This document shows, piece after piece, positions 1 through 6,258 of a stretch of DNA of 8,177 nucleotides (its first letter is position 1; the number at the start of each line of letters is the position of its first letter). Source of the DNA: Hyphomicrobiales bacterium (GTDB taxonomy: Bacteria; Pseudomonadota; Alphaproteobacteria; Rhizobiales; Aestuariivirgaceae); the NCBI GenBank assembly GCA_014380505.1, contig JACMJT010000682.1, positions 1 to 8,177 on the forward strand, given 5' to 3'. The notes under the pieces are model-generated. The model had not been told where the DNA came from. It made no database searches and saw only the letters and a program-made list of their open reading frames with translations. Both the position numbers and the translations under genes were made by a program.

Positions 1-135
1 CGGGCCCAGGCCGAAGCGATCCTCGACTGGTTCGAACTGCATGGGGCGACCGAGACGGGCGAAGTGCCGTTCCGCACCTGGCCCGATGCCATGCGGGGGC
101 ACTTTATTTCGCGCATTCCTAAGGTGCCGGAGTGA
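1..135 (+). CDS. C-terminal end of an unidentified protein (5' end outside window)
   Basis: Frame 1 is open from the first base to a TGA at 133-135 and gives 44 residues, starting RAQAEAILDWFELHG and ending HFISRIPKVPE. I do not recognise the family: there is no membrane segment, no cysteine motif and no signature of a B12 enzyme that I know. Two things support a real coding end. The frame keeps the high-GC codon usage of the neighbours, and its TGA overlaps the GTG start of cobP in a GTGA arrangement typical of co-translated genes. By position it is probably co-transcribed with cobP and may have a B12-related role, but that is guilt by association only. Confidence 0.6.
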   Translation, partial: RAQAEAILDWFELHGATETGEVPFRTWPDAMRGHFISRIPKVPE

Positions 136-695
136 GCCCGGTGACGTTCGTTCTCGGCGGCGCCCGGTCCGGCAAGAGCCGGTATGCGGAAGGATTGGCC
201 TCGAAACATCGAGGCCGCAAGACCTATATCGCTACGGCGGAAGCCTTCGACGGCGAGATGCGCGAACGCATTGCGAAACATCGTGAACAGCGAGGCGATG
301 GCTGGGAGACGCGCGAGGCGCCGCTTGATCTGGTTGCAACGCTAGCTGCCTGTAACACAACTTTTGTACTCATCGATTGCATCACGGTGTGGATCGGCAA
401 TCTCATGCACCACGGACGCGATGTGAGCGCCGAAGTGCAACGGCTGTGCGAAGCCCTGGCACGCACCAAGGCCCGCGCCGTGGTCGTGTCGAACGAGGTA
501 GGGCTCGGCATCGTACCGGAAAACGCTCTGGCGCGGGCGTTCCGCGACGAGCAAGGGTTCGCCAATCAGCGCCTCGCCGAATTAGCCGATGATGTCATCT
601 TCATGGCGGCGGGATTGCCGTTGGTCCTCAAGAAACCACGACGCAAGCCACGGCCAAAAGCAGAAGCAAAGTCATCGCGTGGGCGTAGAGCCTGA
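132..695 (+). CDS. cobP: Bifunctional adenosylcobinamide kinase / adenosylcobinamide-phosphate guanylyltransferase
   Basis: This cytoplasmic enzyme of the CobP/CobU family phosphorylates adenosylcobinamide on its aminopropanol arm, then transfers GMP to give adenosyl-GDP-cobinamide for nucleotide-loop assembly. The 187-residue product has the family P-loop GGARSGKS (residues 9-16), a KHREQR segment whose His50 matches the histidine that carries GMP in CobU, a Walker-B-like LIDCITVW (80-87), VSNEVGLGIVPE, and NQRLAELADDVIFMAAGLPLVL. Family members usually end just after that last motif; here about 21 extra residues, rich in Lys and Arg, follow (roughly 167-187). The GTG at 132 has an AAGG seven bases upstream. 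A second GTG at 141 (184 aa) has GGAG eight bases upstream and is equally plausible. The start overlaps the upstream stop by 4 nt, and the 3' end overlaps the convergent cbiB by 68 nt. Confidence 0.95.
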   Translation: MSPVTFVLGGARSGKSRYAEGLASKHRGRKTYIATAEAFDGEMRERIAKHREQRGDGWETREAPLDLVATLAACNTTFVLIDCITVWIGNLMHHGRDVSAEVQRLCEALARTKARAVVVSNEVGLGIVPENALARAFRDEQGFANQRLAELADDVIFMAAGLPLVLKKPRRKPRPKAEAKSSRGRRA

Positions 696-1593
696 GACCT
701 GCCGTGATGTCGTGACGGTTCAGATTATCCCGCCCGTCGCCCATCCACGGAAGTTCGACCCGTCGCCCGCCGTATGAGCGGGGACCGCCGAGCTTTAGTC
801 CAAGCCCCGCCGCAAGCGCTGCTTCCGGCCAGCCTGCATTAGGCGAAACATGCTTCGGCCCATCGCGCCACATGGCTGCGAGCGCTGCCTTGCCATGTTC
901 CTTCGACTCCCATGCTCCGGCAGCCGCATAGAGAAGCCCCGAGAGCCTGGATGCCGGCAGATTGACAAGATCGTCGAGCTTGGCCGCGGCCCAGCCGAAA
1001 TCGCGATAACGTTCGCTCCTGTGGCCGATCATCGAGTCCGCTGTGTTGATGGCCTTGTAAAGTACAATGCCGGGGAGGCCGAAGATGGCGTACCAGAGGA
1101 CAGGCGCCACGATGCCGTCGGAAGAATTCTCCCCAAGGCTTTCGAGCGCTGCCCGAGTGACACCCGATTCATCCAGTTGACCGGGGTCGCGGCCGACGAT
1201 CAGGCTGACAGCGCGGCGGCCTTCCTCAATCGATTGGCCAAGCCCGCGGTGAACGGCCTCCATATGCTCACGCAACGAGCGATAGGCGATGAAGGCCGTG
1301 GCGATGAGGGACTCGACGATCCAGCCGAGGCTCGATTGCGAAAGGAGTTTGGCGATGAGCCAGGAGGGAACGAACGCGGCGGCCAGCAGCACGGCAAGCG
1401 CTGCAAGTCCGCGCAGCCTGTTTTCCAATGTTGGCGCCTGCGGATTGTTCAAAGTTGCATCGAGCTTGCTGATGAGCTTGCCCATCCATTCAACCGGATG
1501 GCCGATGGCCTCGTGGACCCTCTTGGGATAGCCGATGAAGCGCTCGGCGATGAGCGCCAGCGCGGCCGAAGCGAAAACAGGAAAGGGCCACAT
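628..1593 (-). CDS. cbiB: Adenosylcobinamide-phosphate synthase (CbiB; CobD in the aerobic-pathway nomenclature)
   Basis: CbiB is an integral inner-membrane protein that joins (R)-1-amino-2-propanol or its phosphate to the f side chain of adenosylcobyric acid, giving adenosylcobinamide (phosphate). The 321-residue length is normal for the family. Family landmarks are the N-terminal hydrophobic stretch followed by RFIGYPKRVHEAIGHPVEWMGK (about 18-39), IVGRDPGQLDESGVTRAALESLGENSSDGIVAP (132-164), the KAINTADSMIGHRSERYRDFG region (180-200), and MGDGRDNL near 284-291. Several hydrophobic segments (about 5-17, 63-83, 92-104, 161-179) and a Leu-rich C-terminal helix (about 305-320) fit a membrane protein. 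The ATG at 1593 overlaps the cobQ stop by one base (TGATG), implying coupled translation as the last gene of the cobA-cobB-cobQ-cbiB operon. The partner gene cobC, often adjacent in relatives, is absent here. Confidence 0.96.
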   Translation of the reverse strand: MWPFPVFASAALALIAERFIGYPKRVHEAIGHPVEWMGKLISKLDATLNNPQAPTLENRLRGLAALAVLLAAAFVPSWLIAKLLSQSSLGWIVESLIATAFIAYRSLREHMEAVHRGLGQSIEEGRRAVSLIVGRDPGQLDESGVTRAALESLGENSSDGIVAPVLWYAIFGLPGIVLYKAINTADSMIGHRSERYRDFGWAAAKLDDLVNLPASRLSGLLYAAAGAWESKEHGKAALAAMWRDGPKHVSPNAGWPEAALAAGLGLKLGGPRSYGGRRVELPWMGDGRDNLNRHDITAGLRLYAHAMTLLLLLAVACVVVS

Positions 1594-3053
1594 CAGACCG
1601 GCTCCGCCAGCGACAGGATGCGATCGAGATCGAGATGGCGTTCGAGGTGGGCCGCAAGAGCTTCGAGACTCTGTTCAACGCGCTGTTCGTAGCGGAGGTC
1701 GCTCGAGGCACCGAGGCTAGCGAGAAAAGCACGGCGGAAATCATCGCCGCTGAAACAGCCGTGTACATAGGTGCCAATGATGCGGCCATCGGCGCTGGTG
1801 GCGCCATCGGGAGTGTTGCCGATCATTGCGAAGGGGCGGGCGCAATCGGGGCCCGCTGTCTGGCCCAGGTGAATTTCGTAACCATTCACGGCCTGACCCG
1901 TTGAGACGTGGGTGGCTGTGACGCGAGTCAGGGTTTTATCGGAGAGCAGCGTGGATTCGACATCGAGATGGCCAAGGCCGGGGACGGTACCCGCTACCCC
2001 CTCAAGGCCATTGGGATCATGAATGACGCGGCCCAGCATCTGGTAGCCGCCGCAGAGGCCAAGAACATGACCGCCGCGCCTGACATGGGCGGCAAGATCA
2101 ATACCCCAACCTTCCTTCCGGAGTGCGGCTAGATCGGCAATGGTCGATTTGGAGCCGGGAACGATGACGAGACGTGTGTCTCCGGGTATCGGTTCGCCGG
2201 GCTGCACGAAGTGCAGAGTGACACCGGGTTCCATCCGAAGCGGGTCGAGATCGTCGAAATTGGCGATACGGGGCAAGCGCAAAACAGAGATTTTCCAATC
2301 GCCCGAGCCATTTGTGACGGTTTCCTCCAAAGCCACTGCATCTTCGGCGGGAAGATTCGCCGCATCGGAAAGATGGGGAACAATCCCAAGGCAGGGCGTG
2401 CCCGTTTCCGTTTCGAGGAAGCTCCGGCCTTCAGAGAAAAGTTCAATATCGCCGTGGAATTTATTGATGATGAATCCTTTTAAACGACTGCGATCCTCCG
2501 GCTGAAGGATGTGGAAGGTTCCGGCAATGGCGGCGATGACGCCGCCCCGATGGATATCGCCGATGAGCAGGGCTGGCACATTGGCGGCACTGGCAAAGCC
2601 CATGTTGGCAAGATCGCCATCCCTGAGATTGATCTCGCCGGGGCTTCCGGCACCTTCGACAACCACCAGATCGGCGCCGGTGGCGAGGATACGGAAACTG
2701 TCCAGGATCGCTGGCATGAACTGGCCGCGATTGTGGAAATAATCGCGCGCCGTCATTGTGGCCTGGCGCTGGCCCTGGACGATCACCTGGGCGCCGGTGG
2801 TGGTCTCCGGCTTGAGCAGCACTGGGTTCATGTGGACGGAGGGCTCGACACGGGCGGCACGAGCCTGGAGCGCCTGAGCACGGCCGATCTCACCGCCATC
2901 GACGGTGACGGCGGCGTTGTTCGACATGTTTTGCGGCTTGAAAGGCCGGACCTTCAGCCCGCGATTGGCGAAGGCGCGGCATAGACCTGCTGCGATCAGT
3001 GATTTTCCGACGTCGGAGCCAGTTCCCATGAGCATGATGGCGCGGGCGGTCAT
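1593..3053 (-). CDS. cobQ: Cobyric acid synthase, glutamine-hydrolysing
   Basis: CobQ amidates the b, d, e and g carboxylates of adenosylcobyrinic acid a,c-diamide, using glutamine and ATP, to form adenosylcobyric acid in the cytoplasm. The 486-residue product has the expected two domains. The N-terminal synthetase domain starts with the nucleotide loop MGTGSDVGKS (9-18), then FKPQNMSNNAAV (38-49), KPETTTGAQVIVQG (81-94), VVEGAGSPGEINL (131-143) and GDIHRGG (165-171). The C-terminal type I glutamine-amidotransferase-like domain has VPGSKSTIADL (298-308), LGLCGGYQMLG with the nucleophile Cys334, and GTYVHG with His431. The reading frame extends upstream to 3392, but residues before the ATG at 3053 lack family similarity and lie opposite conserved cobB sequence. 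The 3053 start gives an ATGA overlap with the cobB stop. It is the third gene of the operon, and its stop overlaps the cbiB start by one base. Confidence 0.97.
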   Translation of the reverse strand: MTARAIMLMGTGSDVGKSLIAAGLCRAFANRGLKVRPFKPQNMSNNAAVTVDGGEIGRAQALQARAARVEPSVHMNPVLLKPETTTGAQVIVQGQRQATMTARDYFHNRGQFMPAILDSFRILATGADLVVVEGAGSPGEINLRDGDLANMGFASAANVPALLIGDIHRGGVIAAIAGTFHILQPEDRSRLKGFIINKFHGDIELFSEGRSFLETETGTPCLGIVPHLSDAANLPAEDAVALEETVTNGSGDWKISVLRLPRIANFDDLDPLRMEPGVTLHFVQPGEPIPGDTRLVIVPGSKSTIADLAALRKEGWGIDLAAHVRRGGHVLGLCGGYQMLGRVIHDPNGLEGVAGTVPGLGHLDVESTLLSDKTLTRVTATHVSTGQAVNGYEIHLGQTAGPDCARPFAMIGNTPDGATSADGRIIGTYVHGCFSGDDFRRAFLASLGASSDLRYEQRVEQSLEALAAHLERHLDLDRILSLAEPV

Positions 3054-4327
3054 GGAGCTTCGGAGATCACATGGGCATAGGAGCCCATGACTAGGCCGCG
3101 GCGGAGGCCCATGGGCGGAAGTGTTGTTCCTGAAGCATCGGCGGCGGTGAAAAGGCGGTCGGCTTTGCCCTCGCTGGCAATCGTCGAATAGTGAAACTCG
3201 TGGCCGCGAAGCGGTTTCGTCCATGGCGTTCCGCCAAGGGCGGCAAGTTGGCGGTAGCCCAAGTGCAGTTTGGCTTTGGCAAAGCTGGTGGTCAGCGGAA
3301 GGAGGCCCGCCATAGCGTGAGACTTCCCCTTGGCATCGATCAAGCCATCGCCCAGCACCATGAAGCCGCCGCACTCGCCATAGACGAGACATTTCGCTTC
3401 CCGAATGCCCTTTAGAAAGACGTGATTGGCCGCAAGTTTTCCGGCATGGAGTTCGGGATAGCCGCCGGGGAGAAAAATGGCATCCGCATTTGCAGCGGGA
3501 GCTTCATCGGCCAAGGGCGAGAACGGCATTACCTGTGCGCCCTGCCGCCGCCAGTGATGCAGGAGATGCGAGTAGGCGAAAGTGAAGGCGCGGTCCCTTG
3601 CCACCGCAATTCTTTGACCGAAAGGCGGCAGGGCGGACGGCATTACCGATTCGTCAGGGACCGGCGAAGCAATGGTTAACAATGTGTCAAGATTTGTTTC
3701 ACGTGCAACTGCTAATGAAGCACTTTCAATGAATTGTTCAAGATCATGATTCTCTTCCGCTTGTACCAATCCGAGGTGGCGCGAAGGCAGGACCAGCGAG
3801 TCGTCGTGCCGCAGACACCCTACAATTTTTTCGCCAAGCGCGCCGCGTAAGATCGCTTCATGCCTGTCACTGGCCACGCGATTGAGGATGACGCCTGCAA
3901 CTCTGAGGTTCGGCCGATAGGTCGAAAAGCCATGGACGAGGGCGCCGATCGATTGGGACTGGTGGCGGGCATCGACCACCAGCAGTACCGGCAGACCGAG
4001 GGACTGGGCCAGATCGGCGGTGGAGCCCTTGGCGCCCTGGGGCCCGTCGAACAGGCCCATTACACCTTCGATAATGACAAGGTCCGTATCCCGCGAAAGC
4101 TCAGCCATCAGGCCAGCTATGACAGCGCGATCCATGGCCCATGGGTCGAGATTGAAACAGGGCCGTCCGGTTGCGGCCTCGTGGAAACGGGGATCGATAT
4201 AGTCGGGACCGGCCTTGGCAGAAGCAACGCGAAGACCCCGATTGCGGAAGGCGCGGAGCAGCCCCAGGGTGACGAGGGTCTTGCCGCTTCCGGAGCAAGG
4301 AGCCGCCATCACGATGGCCTTAGCCAA
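3050..4327 (-). CDS. cobB: Cobyrinate / hydrogenobyrinate a,c-diamide synthase
   Basis: CobB uses glutamine and ATP to amidate the a and c side chains. The substrate is hydrogenobyrinic acid in the aerobic pathway or cobyrinic acid in the CbiA version; sequence alone does not separate these well. The 425-residue product has APCSGSGKT (9-17), SAKAGPDYIDPRFHEAATGRPCFNLDPW (36-63), VIIEGVMGLFDG (84-95), then the amidotransferase half with FLPGGYPELHAGKLAAN (285-301), YGECGGFMVLG with catalytic Cys319, RGHEFHYS (374-381) and GSYAHVI with His419. I chose the TTG at 4327: it gives the short N-terminus (MAKAIVMAAP) normal for the family and has GGGAG seven bases upstream. A GTG at 4312 and an ATG at 4309 are alternatives that would shorten it by 5-6 residues. 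The frame upstream to 4561 is an antisense-like shadow within cobA. The gene overlaps cobA by 8 nt and cobQ by 4 nt. The linker between the two domains is AT-rich. Confidence 0.96.
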   Translation of the reverse strand: MAKAIVMAAPCSGSGKTLVTLGLLRAFRNRGLRVASAKAGPDYIDPRFHEAATGRPCFNLDPWAMDRAVIAGLMAELSRDTDLVIIEGVMGLFDGPQGAKGSTADLAQSLGLPVLLVVDARHQSQSIGALVHGFSTYRPNLRVAGVILNRVASDRHEAILRGALGEKIVGCLRHDDSLVLPSRHLGLVQAEENHDLEQFIESASLAVARETNLDTLLTIASPVPDESVMPSALPPFGQRIAVARDRAFTFAYSHLLHHWRRQGAQVMPFSPLADEAPAANADAIFLPGGYPELHAGKLAANHVFLKGIREAKCLVYGECGGFMVLGDGLIDAKGKSHAMAGLLPLTTSFAKAKLHLGYRQLAALGGTPWTKPLRGHEFHYSTIASEGKADRLFTAADASGTTLPPMGLRRGLVMGSYAHVISEAP

Positions 4328-5189
4328 TGGGATTCTCCCGCAGCGCCGGCTTGTACCAATCGAGCATATCGCGCCAATCGGCGGCATGGCCCACGACAAC
4401 GATGGCGGGTGTCGGCGGGTCGTTATCGCGCACGAACGCGCCCGCCGCTGCAAGCGTTGTGGCGTGGACCTGCTGCTGGGGTAGGGAGGCATTGGAGACG
4501 ATGGTGACAGGGTCGTCCGTAGGCCTGCCACCGGAGAGGAGAGCCGTGGCGATTTCGCCAAGGTTTTTCACCGCCATGTACATTACGATCACCGGCGAGG
4601 CTTTGGCCACGGCCTGCCAGTTCACATTGGCGGGCATTTTGCCGGTTGCGTCATGCCCCGTGAGGAAGATCACCGAGTGATTGGTGTCGCGGTGGGTGGC
4701 CGGCATGCCAGCGTAGGCTAGTCCAGCCACTCCTGCGGTGATGCCGGGGACGATGCGGAACGGAATGCCTGCGGTTGCTAGGTGCTGACATTCTTCACCG
4801 CCACGGCCGAACATGAAGGGATCGCCACCTTTGAGGCGCAACACGCGCTTGCCTGCTTTCGCCAGATCGACAAGGCGGAGGGATATATCGCGCTGAACGG
4901 GGGAGGGTTTGCCGCCGCGCTTGCCCGCATATTCGAGTTCAGCACCCACGCGAAGCCAGCGCAGGATGTCGGGGTTCACCAGGGCGTCGTAAACCGCCAC
5001 ATCGCACGTCTGCATGGCGTGATAACAAAGGAGCGACATGAGGCCCGGTGCTCCCGGTCCCGCACCCACGAGCCAGACCCAGCCTTTTTCGAAGACAGGA
5101 AAGGCTTCAGCGTCCAGGCGAGCGAAACCTGTAAGGCCCGATTTAACCTCCACCCAGTCTTTCACCGTTTTTGTTGGTCCGTGGCTCAT
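4320..5189 (-). CDS. cobA: Uroporphyrinogen-III C-methyltransferase (SUMT)
   Basis: CobA transfers two methyl groups from S-adenosylmethionine to C2 and C7 of uroporphyrinogen III, giving precorrin-2, the branch-point precursor of cobalamin and siroheme. The 289-residue product has the SUMT architecture without the CysG dehydrogenase/chelatase module: VWLVGAGPGAPGL (38-50), VYDALVN (66-72), AGKRGGKPSPVQRDISLRLV (88-107), RLKGGDPFMFGRGGEE (118-133), FRIVPGITAGVAGLAYAGMPATHRD (144-168), FLTGHD, PVIVMYMAVKN (199-209) and PAIVVVG near the end. Ala47 stands where nearly all relatives have Asp (GPGDP). The first 35 or so residues precede the conserved domain and are not recognisable. The ATG at 5189 has AAGGG four bases upstream; an in-frame ATG at 5213 would add eight residues but has no ribosome site. 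This is the first gene of the minus-strand operon and is divergent from cbiD. Confidence 0.95.
   Translation of the reverse strand: MSHGPTKTVKDWVEVKSGLTGFARLDAEAFPVFEKGWVWLVGAGPGAPGLMSLLCYHAMQTCDVAVYDALVNPDILRWLRVGAELEYAGKRGGKPSPVQRDISLRLVDLAKAGKRVLRLKGGDPFMFGRGGEECQHLATAGIPFRIVPGITAGVAGLAYAGMPATHRDTNHSVIFLTGHDATGKMPANVNWQAVAKASPVIVMYMAVKNLGEIATALLSGGRPTDDPVTIVSNASLPQQQVHATTLAAAGAFVRDNDPPTPAIVVVGHAADWRDMLDWYKPALRENPIG
4335..4339 (-). promoter_or_regulatory. Ribosome binding site that decides the cobB TTG start
   Basis: On the minus strand GGGAG lies seven bases before TTG 4327, inside the last codons of cobA. The in-frame ATG at 4309 has only a weak AAGG about eight bases upstream. This favours the TTG start and an 8-nt overlap with cobA. 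Confidence 0.55.
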
Positions 5190-5195
5190 GGGGCC

Positions 5196-5205
5196 CTTAT
5201 ACAAT
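5196..5205. promoter_or_regulatory. Possible overlapping divergent -10 elements for cobA and cbiD
   Basis: Between the divergent starts the plus strand reads TATACAAT at 5198-5205, containing TACAAT (5 of 6 matches to the -10 consensus). Initiation about seven bases later would fall at the cbiD ATG (5212). On the minus strand TATAAG (5201-5196) is also a 5 of 6 match, and initiation would fall near the cobA ATG (5189). Both transcripts would then be leaderless or nearly so. I find no convincing -35 hexamer at 16-18 bp for either strand (TTGGTC at 5174-5179 is the nearest for cbiD), so this is a weak call. The same minus-strand AAGGG could instead be the cobA ribosome site. Confidence 0.25.
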
Positions 5206-5211
5206 CGGGAC

Positions 5212-6258
5212 ATGCGGCAAGAGAAGCCCGAGGGTCAATTAAGGCGCGGCTGGACAACGGGTGCATGTGCAACCGCGGCAGTGAAGGCGGCGTTTGCGGC
5301 GCTGAAGACCGGCCACTTCCCCGATCCCGTGACAATCACTCTGCCAAAGGGTGAGACACCCGCTTTTGCCCTGGCGCTGGAGGGCAAGGGGACCGGCTGG
5401 GCGCAAGCGGGAATCATCAAGGACGCAGGCGACGATCCGGATGTCACGCACGGCTGCATTGTTATTGCCACGGTGCGGGAGAAGGGCGAGGGGATCAGCT
5501 TCAAGGCGGGAGAAGGTGTCGGCACTGTAACCCGCGAGGGTCTGCCTATTCGGCCCGGGGAGCCTGCCATCAATCCCAAGCCACGCGAAATGATGCGGGC
5601 TGCAATCACCGAGCTGGGTGGCCGCGATGTCGAAATCGAAATCTCCATTCCCAACGGCGAAGCCTTGGCGCAGAAGACATGGAATCCGCGTCTTGGCATC
5701 GTGGGCGGTCTCTCCATTCTTGGCACTACAGGAATTGTGCATCCATTTTCTTGTGCGGCGTGGATTGCTTCGATCCACAGCGGTATCGATGTGGCGCGCG
5801 CCATGGGGCTTGCCCATGTTGCAGGTTGCACGGGGTCGACGTCGGAAGATGCGGTGCGGGCGCATTATGGCCTGCCGCTGGAGGCCATGCTCGACATGGG
5901 TGATTTCGCGGGAGGCCTGCTCAAGTATCTGCGCGATCATCCGGTGGCGCGCGTCACCATTGGCGGCGGCTTTGGCAAGATCGTGAAACTAGCCCAGGGT
6001 GCGCTCGATCTACACTCGGGACGAAGTCAGGTCGATCTCGACTGGCTGGCCTCCATCACGCCGGAGCTTTCGAGGGACAAGGTGCTGGCCGCGAACACGG
6101 CTCTCCAGGTTCTGGAAATGGCGGAGGGGCTTGGACTGGCGAACCGGGTGGCGGCGTTGGCTCATGACAAAGTGCTGCATGTGTTGCGGGGCGCGCCAAT
6201 CACTGCGGATGTAGTGATCGTGTCGCGGCAAGGCGCCATCATTGGCCATGCGGACTGA
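5212..6258 (+). CDS. cbiD: CbiD-type (cobalt-)precorrin-5B C1-methyltransferase
   Basis: CbiD methylates C1 of the contracted corrin ring with S-adenosylmethionine, producing (cobalt-)precorrin-6A. The name comes from the anaerobic, cobalt-early route; the aerobic counterpart is usually CobF. The 348-residue product carries the CbiD signatures GWTTGACATAAVKAA (13-27), KDAGDDPDVTHG (70-81), GVGTVTREGL (102-111), GEPAINPKPREMM (116-128), NPRLGIVGGLSILGTTGIV (158-176), GCTGSTSED (205-213), MGDF and GGFGKIVKLAQG (252-263). The conserved part begins at RRGWTTG, 10 residues after the chosen ATG. GGGA lies only one base from this ATG, too close for a normal ribosome site, so the message may be leaderless. 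An ATG at 5188 would add eight residues. The longer frame back to 5038 lies wholly inside cobA and is discounted. The stop overlaps the cobK start by 11 nt. Confidence 0.95.
   Translation: MRQEKPEGQLRRGWTTGACATAAVKAAFAALKTGHFPDPVTITLPKGETPAFALALEGKGTGWAQAGIIKDAGDDPDVTHGCIVIATVREKGEGISFKAGEGVGTVTREGLPIRPGEPAINPKPREMMRAAITELGGRDVEIEISIPNGEALAQKTWNPRLGIVGGLSILGTTGIVHPFSCAAWIASIHSGIDVARAMGLAHVAGCTGSTSEDAVRAHYGLPLEAMLDMGDFAGGLLKYLRDHPVARVTIGGGFGKIVKLAQGALDLHSGRSQVDLDWLASITPELSRDKVLAANTALQVLEMAEGLGLANRVAALAHDKVLHVLRGAPITADVVIVSRQGAIIGHAD

Noticed and set aside
686..702. AGAGCCTGAGACCTGCC resembles the 3' end of the cobalamin riboswitch consensus.
   Set aside because: The preceding 90 bases are coding on both strands (cobP and cbiB ends) and lack the B12-box core and pairing partners of the riboswitch; no B12 gene start lies downstream on this strand. 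Treated as coincidence.
850..1692. A 280-codon plus-strand open frame opposite cbiB and the end of cobQ.
   Set aside because: The minus-strand proteins match conserved families over their whole length. The opposite frame is the usual shadow of high-GC codon usage and shows no recognisable domain.
3054..3392. Upstream extension of the cobQ frame that would give a 599-residue protein.
   Set aside because: The extra 113 residues are Arg/Pro/Ser-rich, lie within conserved cobB coding sequence in another frame, and CobQ proteins normally begin right before the nucleotide loop, as the ATG at 3053 does.
3860..4507. A 215-codon plus-strand frame opposite cobB and cobA.
   Set aside because: No recognisable domain, and both strands' conservation signals belong to the minus-strand genes.
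4328..4561. Upstream extension of the cobB frame to an ATG at 4561 (503 residues).
   Set aside because: The 78 extra residues overlap conserved cobA sequence and look like an out-of-frame product; TTG 4327 with GGGAG fits the family N-terminus.
5038..5211. N-terminal extension of CbiD by 58 residues.
   Set aside because: It runs antisense through the conserved SAM-site region of cobA. CbiD proteins start shortly before the GWTTG motif, which the ATG at 5212 satisfies.
5219..5238. TTGACC (5238-5233, minus strand), a good -35-like hexamer for cobA.
   Set aside because: The segment 16-18 bp downstream has no -10-like sequence, and the TATAAG candidate is 31 bp away, so no consistent promoter can be built from it.
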